Source: Clostridia bacterium
GTDB lineage: Bacteria > Bacillota_A > Clostridia > Oscillospirales > CAG-272
Reading direction: 5' to 3'
DNA length: 6,552 bases
Assembly (NCBI GenBank): GCA_017407885.1
Contig: JAFQVU010000206.1
Coordinates: 1 to 6,552 of the forward strand
Shown: in pieces, positions 1-5,323 of the stretch
Layout of the letters: the number at the start of each line of letters is the position of its first letter
Numbering within the stretch: the stretch's first letter is position 1
Notes under the pieces: model-generated
Told to the model about the DNA's origin: nothing
Database searches by the model: none
The model's input: only the letters and a program-made list of their open reading frames with translations
Made by a program: the position numbers and the translations under genes

Positions 1-27
1 AACTATAATACCAAAGGAGATATAAAA

Positions 28-1194
28 ATGTCTGACGCTTATTTATCACGCGGCGTATCCGCCACCAAGGACGAGGTTCACAGTGCAATATCAAAGCAGG
101 ACAAAGGCGTTTTCGCCGGTGCGTTCTGTAAAATAATTCCCGATCCCTGCGGTGATCCCGAATATTGTGCGGCAATGCACGCCGACGGTGCAGGTACAAA
201 ATCCTCGCTTGCATACATCAAATATAAGGAGACCGGAGATCTTTCCGCTTTCTATAATATCGCGCAGGATTCTGTTGTAATGAATCTCGATGACCTTCTT
301 TGTATCGGTGCAACCGACGGATTTGTTCTCTCGAACACTATTGGAAGAAATGCTCACCGCGTTAACGGCGAGGCTATCAAAGCGGTAATCGACGGCTATA
401 CCGAATTCTGCGAGATGCTCGGCAAATACGGTGTCGGTATAACCATGTCGGGCGGCGAGACTGCCGATGTGGGTGACCTTGTATCTACCCTCATCGTTGA
501 CTCTACCTTTTTCGTGAGATTAAAGCGCAGTGATGTTATCGACTGCGATAATATTAAGCCGGGTGATGTTATCGTCGGTCTTGCATCTTACGGTAAGGCA
601 AACTACGAAAAGGCTTACAATGCTGGTATGGGCTCGAACGGTCTTACAGCGGCACGTCACCTCATGCTTTCGCACGACTATGCGGCGAAGTATCCGGAGA
701 CATATTCAAACACCATAGATAATTCCAAGGTTTACTGCGGCACATACGGTGTTAACGATATTCTCCCCGGCACTGATGTATCTGTCGTTGATGCTATCCT
801 TTCGCCTACACGTACATATGCGCCTATTATTAAGGAAATACTTGACACCAAGCGTTCCGCTGTTCACGGTATGATTCACTGTACCGGCGGCGGTCAGGCG
901 AAGTGTAAGAATTTCGGCTGCGGTATTCACTATATCAAGGACAACCTTTTTGATACTCCGCCGCTTTTTGCCGCTATCAAGAAGAATGCGGATATCGGCG
1001 ACCGCGAGATGTATCAGGTCTTTAATATGGGACACAGAATGGAACTTTACTGCTCGGCTGATGATGCACAGTTCATGATCGACACCGCGAAGAAGTTCGG
1101 TGTTGAGGCAAAGATTGTCGGACGCTGTGAGGCATCTGCTGACGGAAAGAATCACGTTACTATTATTGACGGCGGTAATACATACGAATATTGA
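28..1194 (+). CDS. purM: AIR synthase (phosphoribosylformylglycinamidine cyclo-ligase), long Bacteroidetes-like form
   Basis: Cytosolic enzyme predicted to close the imidazole ring in purine synthesis: FGAM + ATP gives aminoimidazole ribotide (AIR). The 388 residues carry the PurM landmarks in order: HADGAGTK (51-58, nucleotide/phosphate loop), NLDDLL (86-91), SGGETAD (141-147), GSNG (202-205), SPTRTY (259-264), TGGG (286-289) and FNMGHRM (332-338). It is longer than the roughly 345-residue E. coli-type PurM. From memory its wording (RGVSA at the N-terminus, HADGAGTKSS, ETADVGDLV, GSNGLTAARH) resembles the roughly 390-residue Bacteroidetes proteins more than classical Firmicutes PurM. The start is fixed by AAAGGAGAT at 13-21. 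It is the first gene of a probable run with rbsK (45-base gap) and ruvX; the upstream context lies outside the window. The PurM-like superfamily also includes HypE, ThiL and SelD, but the ring-closure motifs favour PurM. Whether the genome has a second, classical purM cannot be seen here. Confidence 0.85.
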   Translation: MSDAYLSRGVSATKDEVHSAISKQDKGVFAGAFCKIIPDPCGDPEYCAAMHADGAGTKSSLAYIKYKETGDLSAFYNIAQDSVVMNLDDLLCIGATDGFVLSNTIGRNAHRVNGEAIKAVIDGYTEFCEMLGKYGVGITMSGGETADVGDLVSTLIVDSTFFVRLKRSDVIDCDNIKPGDVIVGLASYGKANYEKAYNAGMGSNGLTAARHLMLSHDYAAKYPETYSNTIDNSKVYCGTYGVNDILPGTDVSVVDAILSPTRTYAPIIKEILDTKRSAVHGMIHCTGGGQAKCKNFGCGIHYIKDNLFDTPPLFAAIKKNADIGDREMYQVFNMGHRMELYCSADDAQFMIDTAKKFGVEAKIVGRCEASADGKNHVTIIDGGNTYEY

Positions 1195-1239
1195 TCTGTA
1201 TAAATTTCGGATAATCCAATATAGAAAGGATGTTTTGAA

Positions 1240-2175
1240 ATGCAAAAAAGAGTTCTTGTCGTAAGCTCCGCAAATATGGATTTTGTGATGAGAGTCGGAA
1301 GAATGCCAGAGGCGGGGCAGACCGTCATCGAGCGCCGTTCATATGATTACGTGCCGGGCGGAAAGGGCGCAAATGCCGCGGTTTCACTTGCGAGACTCGG
1401 TGCGGACTGCGTTTTCTGCGCGAGACTCGGAAACGATAATCACGCACAGCGCTTGAAGGCTCTTTATGAAGAGAGCGGAATCGATACTCGTTTTATAATA
1501 AACGACAGAAACACACCCACGGGACTTGCATCAATCATTGTCGAGGAGAACGGAAGCAACAGAATTGTTGTTTACCCCGGAGCTAACGCGGCTCTGACGC
1601 CCGATGATGTTGAGGATGCAATGACTTGTCTTCCAGATGCGGTATTTTTGCAGTTTGAGATTCCTACAGAAGCAGTAGTTGCGGCAACACAGTTTGCAAA
1701 AAAAAGAAACATTCCTGTTTTCCTTGATGCAGGTCCTGCGAGACGCAACTATCCGCTCGACCGTCTTGCTCCGCTTGAGGTGATATCTCCGAATGAGACA
1801 GAAACCTTCGCACTGACCGGAATCATGCCGAGCACAATTAATGATTGTCTGCGTGCGGCAACGGTGCTGATGCAAAAGGTTGAGACAAAGTACGTGGTTA
1901 TCAAGCTTGGCAGCAGGGGGGCATATATCCATGACGGAAAATATTCACAGCTTGTTGCCGCTCACGAGGTCGAGGCTATTGATACAACCGCCGCCGGAGA
2001 TGCATTTACGGCAGCAATGACACTTGAATACTTAAAGAGCGGTGACATTGTTCGCGCGGTGAATTACGCAACTGCAGTAGGCGCGATTGTTGTTAGCAGA
2101 TTAGGGGCATCAAGCTCTCTTCCGACTGCGGCACAGGTGGATGAATTTATACGCGAAAATGAAATTGTTTTGTGA
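1240..2175 (+). CDS. rbsK: Ribokinase (PfkB family sugar kinase)
   Basis: Predicted cytosolic kinase phosphorylating D-ribose to ribose 5-phosphate with ATP. The 311 residues match normal ribokinase length (about 300-310). Visible features are the N-terminal beta strand with SSANMD (9-14, where ribokinases usually read G-S-x-N-x-D), the PfkB signature GGKGANAA (40-47), and the C-terminal signature DTTAAGDAF (248-256), with D254 as the catalytic base and the anion-hole glycine at 253. The central segment ISPNETE is the ribokinase-type NxxE metal-site motif. Start chosen for AGAAAGGA at 1223-1230, nine bases before ATG. The stop codon (2173-2175) overlaps the ribosome site of ruvX, suggesting translational coupling. 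No ribose transporter, RbsD or RbsR lies in the window, so the ribose could come from nucleoside breakdown; that is inference. Another sugar specificity in the PfkB family is possible, but the motifs favour ribokinase. Confidence 0.85.
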   Translation: MQKRVLVVSSANMDFVMRVGRMPEAGQTVIERRSYDYVPGGKGANAAVSLARLGADCVFCARLGNDNHAQRLKALYEESGIDTRFIINDRNTPTGLASIIVEENGSNRIVVYPGANAALTPDDVEDAMTCLPDAVFLQFEIPTEAVVAATQFAKKRNIPVFLDAGPARRNYPLDRLAPLEVISPNETETFALTGIMPSTINDCLRAATVLMQKVETKYVVIKLGSRGAYIHDGKYSQLVAAHEVEAIDTTAAGDAFTAAMTLEYLKSGDIVRAVNYATAVGAIVVSRLGASSSLPTAAQVDEFIRENEIVL

Positions 2176-2183
2176 GGTAGAGC

Positions 2184-2603
2184 GTGGCTGACAGAATTTT
2201 AGGAGTCGATTTCGGCGACACGCGTACAGGACTCGCGGTAAGCGATACGCTCGGCATGCTGGCAAACGGTATAGGCTATGTGAATTCCACATATATGCCG
2301 AAGACTGTGGAGCTTGTGAGCGAAAAGGCTAAAGAACACGGTGTGACCCGTATAGTTGTCGGACTGCCGATAAATATGAACGGCACTCTCGGGCCGCGCG
2401 CGGAGCATGCGAAGGAATTCGCGGCACTGCTCGGTGAGGCAACCGGATTGCCGGTTGAGATGTTCGATGAGCGCTGCAGTACAATGGCGGCGCATCAAAT
2501 ACTCAATTTCACCGACACTCGCGGAAAGAAGCGCAAGGCGGCAGTCGATACGCTTTCGGCACAGATAATTCTTCAGAATTATCTTGACAGCCGCAGAAAG
2601 TAA
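2184..2603 (+). CDS. ruvX: YqgF/RuvX family pre-16S rRNA nuclease (putative Holliday junction resolvase)
   Basis: Small RNase H-fold nuclease; in other bacteria YqgF (YrrK in Bacillus) is implicated in trimming the 5' end of 16S rRNA, and the family was first predicted to be a Holliday junction resolvase. The 139 residues are the usual length. Motifs: GVDFGDTRTGLAVSD (7-21, acidic D9), GLPINMNGTLGPRAE (60-74), the DERCST motif (95-100, with E96), and AVDTLSAQIILQNYL (120-134, with D122). D9, E96 and D122 are the expected metal-binding acids, so the enzyme looks intact. Start is GTG, chosen because GAGG at 2174-2177 lies six bases upstream and overlaps the rbsK stop; the family's N-terminus begins right at this point. 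It is the last gene of the plus-strand run and ends inside the A-tract of the convergent terminator. Confidence 0.92.
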   Translation: MADRILGVDFGDTRTGLAVSDTLGMLANGIGYVNSTYMPKTVELVSEKAKEHGVTRIVVGLPINMNGTLGPRAEHAKEFAALLGEATGLPVEMFDERCSTMAAHQILNFTDTRGKKRKAAVDTLSAQIILQNYLDSRRK

Positions 2604-2643
2604 AAAAACTCCCGAGGAACGGAAGATAATCCGTTTCTCGGGA
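2602..2643 (-). terminator. Intrinsic terminator of the minus-strand SGNH hydrolase gene
   Basis: A 14-bp stem pairs 2610-2623 with 2630-2643 around a six-base loop, with only one G-T wobble (2617/2636). Read on the minus strand the stem is followed by one G and then seven T (2608-2602), the classical rho-independent arrangement. It lies 22 bases after the SGNH stop codon. On the plus strand the stem is followed by a mixed sequence without a T-run, so it should stop ruvX transcription less well, though the hairpin may still block convergent read-through. Confidence 0.9.
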
Positions 2644-2664
2644 ATAAGCATTTATGTTGGTCCG

Positions 2665-3648
2665 TCATTCCTTTGCAGAAGATGCGGTGTTATCGTATGT
2701 GTCGATATTTACGGTGTGTGTGCGGTAATAGTCGGCGAGTATCTGGCATGAGGCTCTGTTTAAATGTATACCATCCGATGAGTGAGCCGGATCCAGCGTT
2801 CCGTCCTCGAGCGTGAACAGATCGCGTGGGTCAAGCAGGAATAACGACTTTTCATCTGCGAGCTTCATCAGCCGATCATTGAAAATAAAGCACTTTTCGT
2901 TTGTTATACCGTATTCTGTGGTTTCCGAGGAATGTGTGGTTACGGGAAGTATAAGCTGAACGTATATTGGTACATCCGTAATCTCACGTATGGAATCTAT
3001 GAGCATTGAAAAGGCAGATATGAAACCGTCAACTTCCCACCCAAGCTCGTTAAGACCGGTTGCTATATAAATAGCCTTGTAGTTTCCGAGTTCACGCTCC
3101 AACATATCGGCAAGAGTATAGGATTGCATATTTCCGTCTTCATCCGCCAGACGTATAAACTCTTTTGTCCTGATAAGACGGATGTTGAGTCCGACCGACG
3201 AGAAATCGTAAGGGGACAGTTCTGTAAACATAAGGAGTCCTTTGATGCGCGAATCTCCGATAAAAACGGTGTCGTCAAAATAGTCATAGTCAACGGCTTT
3301 GCTTTCGGGCACCGGTTCTGCAAAGTAGTAAAGTATCGGCTCGTGGAAGACATCATCTTCGCTTATGCTGTTCGACGGAAGTTCCAGTATGTGGTATGAT
3401 GCATACGTCGGGAGCGATGCGCTATTATATTCATATGTGTAATTGCAAAACAACAGCGAGACGAACATTATTATAGCGATGCAGGCTGAGGTGGCGGTGA
3501 TTGCTTTTATTATAATGTCAAATGTTGAAACAGTGCTATTTTCAGCGTTTTGCGGTTCCTGACGTATACTTGTTTTATTACCGTTCTGAATCGTGCTGTT
3601 ATTCACAGTTGCTATTGGCCGTAATTTCTCAGTATGACGATTTTTCAA
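2665..3648 (-). CDS. Membrane-anchored SGNH/GDSL-family hydrolase
   Basis: Predicted type II membrane protein with an extracytoplasmic SGNH hydrolase domain. The 327 residues have a polar, basic cytosolic tail (1-44), one membrane segment (about 49-68), an acidic linker, then the catalytic domain from about 125. SGNH blocks are visible: FIGDSR (129-134) with nucleophile S133; G153 in the block II position; GLNE (198-201) with N200 in block III; and SDGIHLN (291-297) with D292 and H295. Block III has E where the family usually shows D. The substrate cannot be read from sequence; anchored SGNH proteins of Gram-positives often remove acetyl or acyl groups from wall glycans, which is inference here. 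Start is TTG, chosen because a nearly complete ribosome site precedes it and no ATG fits upstream. It is monocistronic, transcribed divergently from queH, and ends in a strong terminator. Confidence 0.8.
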   Translation of the reverse strand: MKNRHTEKLRPIATVNNSTIQNGNKTSIRQEPQNAENSTVSTFDIIIKAITATSACIAIIMFVSLLFCNYTYEYNSASLPTYASYHILELPSNSISEDDVFHEPILYYFAEPVPESKAVDYDYFDDTVFIGDSRIKGLLMFTELSPYDFSSVGLNIRLIRTKEFIRLADEDGNMQSYTLADMLERELGNYKAIYIATGLNELGWEVDGFISAFSMLIDSIREITDVPIYVQLILPVTTHSSETTEYGITNEKCFIFNDRLMKLADEKSLFLLDPRDLFTLEDGTLDPAHSSDGIHLNRASCQILADYYRTHTVNIDTYDNTASSAKE

Positions 3649-3651
3649 GCT

Positions 3652-3663
3652 ATCACCCCCTTA
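3652..3663 (-). promoter_or_regulatory. Near-complete extended Shine-Dalgarno site for a TTG start
   Basis: On the minus strand this reads TAAGGGGGTGAT, matching the 12-base anti-Shine-Dalgarno complement TAAGGAGGTGAT at 11 positions, with the remaining G able to wobble-pair to U. It ends three bases before the TTG codon (3648-3646). It decides the start of the SGNH gene and probably compensates for the weak TTG initiator. Confidence 0.8.
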
Positions 3664-3671
3664 AGCGACGT

Positions 3672-3700
3672 TTGAAACAAACAAATTACATTTAGATTAT
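3672..3700 (+). promoter_or_regulatory. Possible promoter of queH
   Basis: TTGAAA (3672-3677) and GATTAT (3695-3700, 4 of 6 matches to TATAAT) are 17 bases apart. This would start transcription near 3707, about 34 bases before the queH ATG. It shares nearly all of its -10 bases with the opposing SGNH promoter, so the two polymerases could not bind at once. The -10 is mediocre, so this assignment is tentative. Confidence 0.4.
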
Positions 3701-3724
3701 ACCACAAATAATTTGCGTATGCAA
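3696..3724 (-). promoter_or_regulatory. Extended -10 promoter of the SGNH hydrolase gene
   Basis: On the minus strand a perfect TATAAT (3701-3696) is preceded by TGG, giving a TGn extended -10. A weak -35 TTGCAT lies at 3724-3719 with a 17-base spacer. The predicted transcript start is near 3690, leaving an untranslated leader of about 40 bases. The extended -10 makes up for the poor -35. Confidence 0.7.
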
Positions 3725-3740
3725 TATTAATTTAAAAATT

Positions 3741-4370
3741 ATGAAAATAAATTATCAGCAGTTACTTGAAAATGAGCTTGCGCGAGTTGAACGTGAGAAT
3801 ACCGTTCCCAGGCTGCTTTTGCACGCCTGCTGTGCGCCATGCTCGAGCTATGTACTCGAATATCTTACCAAATATTTCGATATTACGGTATATTTTTACA
3901 ACCCCAATATCACGGATTACAGTGAATATATGAAGAGAGCAGATGAACTCAAACGGCTGATATCGATCATGCCGCATGATAAAAAGATAGATCTGATCGT
4001 ATGTGACCACGCTCCGACCTGCTTTTATGAGCTGTCACGCGGACTCGAAGCTTTGCCCGAAGGCGGTGTGCGTTGTTTTGCATGCTATCGTGAGCGTCTT
4101 GAGGCGACTGCAAAATATATGTCGGAGCACTCTGGGGAATATGATTACTTTGCTACTACGCTTACAGTCAGCCCACATAAAAATGCCGCAAAGCTGAATG
4201 AGATTGGCGCAGAGCTTTCCGAGACATACGGTATACGGTATCTGCCGTCCGATTTCAAGAAGCGTGAGGGTTACAAGCGTTCAATCGAGCTTTCGCGTGA
4301 ATATGGGCTCTACCGTCAGGATTTTTGCGGATGCGAATTTTCGAGGGATTTTAAATATGGAAACTCTTGA
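3741..4370 (+). CDS. queH: Epoxyqueuosine reductase QueH
   Basis: Predicted to reduce epoxyqueuosine to queuosine in the wobble base of tRNAs with GUN anticodons, the last step of queuosine synthesis; QueH is the non-B12 counterpart of QueG. The 209 residues are a typical length. Family signatures are all present: HACCAPC (28-34), YNPNI (53-57), RCFACYRERL (111-120), and near the C-terminus GLYRQDFCGCEFS (189-201). The cysteines at 30, 31, 34, 112, 115, 196 and 198 are the expected iron-sulfur, iron-binding and redox set. The DFKKREGYKRS stretch is also characteristic. Start: the only ATG before the HACC motif is at 3741, but it has no Shine-Dalgarno site upstream, unlike every other gene here. 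The gene overlaps the next one by 14 bases, implying coupled translation. No other queuosine genes are in the window. Confidence 0.93.
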   Translation: MKINYQQLLENELARVERENTVPRLLLHACCAPCSSYVLEYLTKYFDITVYFYNPNITDYSEYMKRADELKRLISIMPHDKKIDLIVCDHAPTCFYELSRGLEALPEGGVRCFACYRERLEATAKYMSEHSGEYDYFATTLTVSPHKNAAKLNEIGAELSETYGIRYLPSDFKKREGYKRSIELSREYGLYRQDFCGCEFSRDFKYGNS

Positions 4371-5058
4371 GCTTGGCTCGCTTATATGCCGTGTTAAGCG
4401 CTCTTATCGCAGAACTGTATGTATTCGCGTGGGAAAGGACGGCGAGGCGGAGATACTTGCCCCAAGGAGTATATCGCTGAAAAAAATAAAAGAGCTGATG
4501 CTCCCGTATGTCGAAAAAATATCAGTTCAATGTGAGAGACAGCGCTTACGTAATACACAGCGCGAAAGCTTTTTTCTCGATTACGGCTCAAAGGTGCGGT
4601 TTCTCGGACGTGAAGCGGTGATACGCGATGCGAGAGGACACGATGTAGGGATAGACGGTGATACAGTTTATCTTCCACCCTCACTTAGCCGTGATGAAAT
4701 ACGGCAGAGCATGATATATGTATACAAAATCTCCGCAAGGGAGTATCTTACTAAACGGACGGCAGAACTCTCCGAGGCTACGGGGATATTTCCGAGTGCC
4801 GTAAAGATAAATTCAGCTACATCGCACTGGGCGAGCATGTCTCGCGGCAATTCACTTAATTTTTCATGGTTTTGCATTATGGCGGCTCCCGAAGCTATTG
4901 ACTACATTATCATTCATGAGCTTTGCCATATGAGTGAATTTAACCATTCGCCGCGTTTTTGGAATATGGTGAGCGTGTATTGCCCTGATTATAGTAAACA
5001 TAGGAAATACCTTAAAGAGCTATGGTGTCGGGTATTGTCCGAAAATTGGGAGAAATAA
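4357..5058 (+). CDS. YgjP-like (DUF45) zinc metallopeptidase-fold protein
   Basis: Cytosolic 233-residue protein of the YgjP/DUF45 family, related to SprT- and WLM-type zinc proteins. The zinc site HELCH (187-191) is followed by NHS (196-198), giving H187, H191 and H197 as ligands and E188 as catalytic acid; RFWNMV after it is typical of the family. The N-terminal half has the usual beta-rich region. The segment that normally reads RWGSC before the zinc helix is here HWASM (157-161), an unusual replacement of three conserved positions. An open frame extends to an ATG at 4198, but I chose 4357 because GAGGG at 4343-4347 precedes it, family homology begins there, and the longer form would lie inside queH. 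The family's true substrate is unknown; one E. coli relative is annotated as a putative hydrolase. It is co-transcribed with queH. No terminator is evident after the stop. Confidence 0.85.
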   Translation: METLELGSLICRVKRSYRRTVCIRVGKDGEAEILAPRSISLKKIKELMLPYVEKISVQCERQRLRNTQRESFFLDYGSKVRFLGREAVIRDARGHDVGIDGDTVYLPPSLSRDEIRQSMIYVYKISAREYLTKRTAELSEATGIFPSAVKINSATSHWASMSRGNSLNFSWFCIMAAPEAIDYIIIHELCHMSEFNHSPRFWNMVSVYCPDYSKHRKYLKELWCRVLSENWEK

Positions 5059-5092
5059 TATTAAAAAAAACATAAAAAATTGTGAAATGCTC

Positions 5093-5121
5093 TTTATTTG
5101 TGTCGGACTATGTGCTATAAT
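5093..5121 (+). promoter_or_regulatory. Extended -10 promoter upstream of the VanY-like gene
   Basis: TATAAT at 5116-5121 is preceded by TGC, giving a TGn extended -10 (TGTGCTATAAT from 5111). The -35 position with a 17-base spacer is only TTTATT (5093-5098), so the extended -10 carries the recognition. Predicted start is near 5128, giving a leader of nearly 200 bases before the ATG at 5324, long enough for RNA-level control. Confidence 0.65.
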
Positions 5122-5193
5122 AATATTATAACTTACAAATACTACTCTGTGGCATTCTTATATGTCACTTGCTTGGATTATAGATAGAGGTTA

Positions 5194-5217
5194 GCGTGAA
5201 AAATAATTTTTTCACGC
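5194..5217 (+). other. 10-bp hairpin in the VanY leader
   Basis: Perfect inverted repeat: GCGTGAAAAA (5194-5203) pairs with TTTTTCACGC (5208-5217) around TAAT. The left arm contains the GTG at 5196 that would start the candidate leader ORF, so folding would hide that start. A run of five T occurs only at 5224-5228, six bases after the stem, so it is a poor intrinsic terminator as it stands; an attenuator role is possible but unproven. Confidence 0.6.
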
Positions 5218-5318
5218 AACGAATTTTTGTCTTTGTTGGCTTTGCCGCCAATTTTGCAGGCGAAAACTACAAAATATCGACAAATAAGGAAGTCTTTGCT
5301 TCGCAAAGACAGGGGTGA
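5196..5318 (+). CDS. Candidate 40-residue leader ORF upstream of the VanY-like gene
   Basis: GTG at 5196 is preceded by AGAGG (5186-5190) at a five-base spacing, and the frame stays open for 40 codons to TGA at 5316-5318. The peptide begins MKNNFFTQRIF, has a short hydrophobic patch (about residues 10-21) and a polar end. Its stop codon lies inside the GGGGTGAT ribosome site of the VanY-like gene, six bases before that gene's ATG, an arrangement suited to translational coupling. I do not recognise the peptide. A 120-base open frame can arise by chance, the start lies inside a hairpin arm and no homologue is known to me, so it is a candidate only. Confidence 0.3.
   Translation: MKNNFFTQRIFVFVGFAANFAGENYKISTNKEVFASQRQG
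5236..5251 (+). other. Short GC hairpin in the VanY leader
   Basis: TTGGC (5236-5240) can pair with GCCAA (5247-5251) across a six-base loop. It sits midway in the leader between the two longer hairpins. At five pairs it is weak alone and is reported as part of the structured leader. Confidence 0.35.
5292..5310 (+). other. 8-bp hairpin abutting the VanY ribosome binding site
   Basis: GTCTTTGC (5292-5299) pairs perfectly with GCAAAGAC (5303-5310) around a TTC triloop. The stem ends exactly where the ribosome site AGGGGTGATT (5311-5320) begins, so it could affect ribosome access. The right arm can also pair with a second GTCTTTG at 5229-5235, which allows an alternative fold. Confidence 0.6.
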
Positions 5319-5323
5319 TTAAT

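Noticed and set aside
4..9. TATAAT just before the first gene
   Set aside because: A start from it would fall at about base 16, inside the ribosome site, and its -35 would be outside the window; more likely chance AT richness.
1191..1215. TTGATC and GATAAT between purM and rbsK as a promoter
   Set aside because: The spacer is only 13 bases, too short for a sigma-A type promoter.
706..1245. 179-codon open frame on the minus strand
   Set aside because: It is antisense to the well-supported purM-type gene, shows no recognisable motif, and is a shadow of that gene's codon use.
2199..2651. 150-codon open frame on the minus strand opposite ruvX
   Set aside because: It runs through the terminator hairpin and is antisense to a gene with intact catalytic motifs.
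4198..4356. Longer open frame extending the YgjP-like gene upstream to an ATG at 4198
   Set aside because: It lies wholly inside queH, has no ribosome site and no family similarity; the ATG at 4357 has GAGGG upstream and begins the conserved protein.
5120..5129. Palindrome ATAATATTAT
   Set aside because: Ten bases of pure A/T overlapping a promoter -10; expected by chance in such sequence.
5194..5228. Leader hairpin as an ordinary intrinsic terminator for the queH-ygjP pair
   Set aside because: The T-run starts six bases after the stem, and the hairpin lies downstream of a separate promoter, 135 bases after the ygjP stop.
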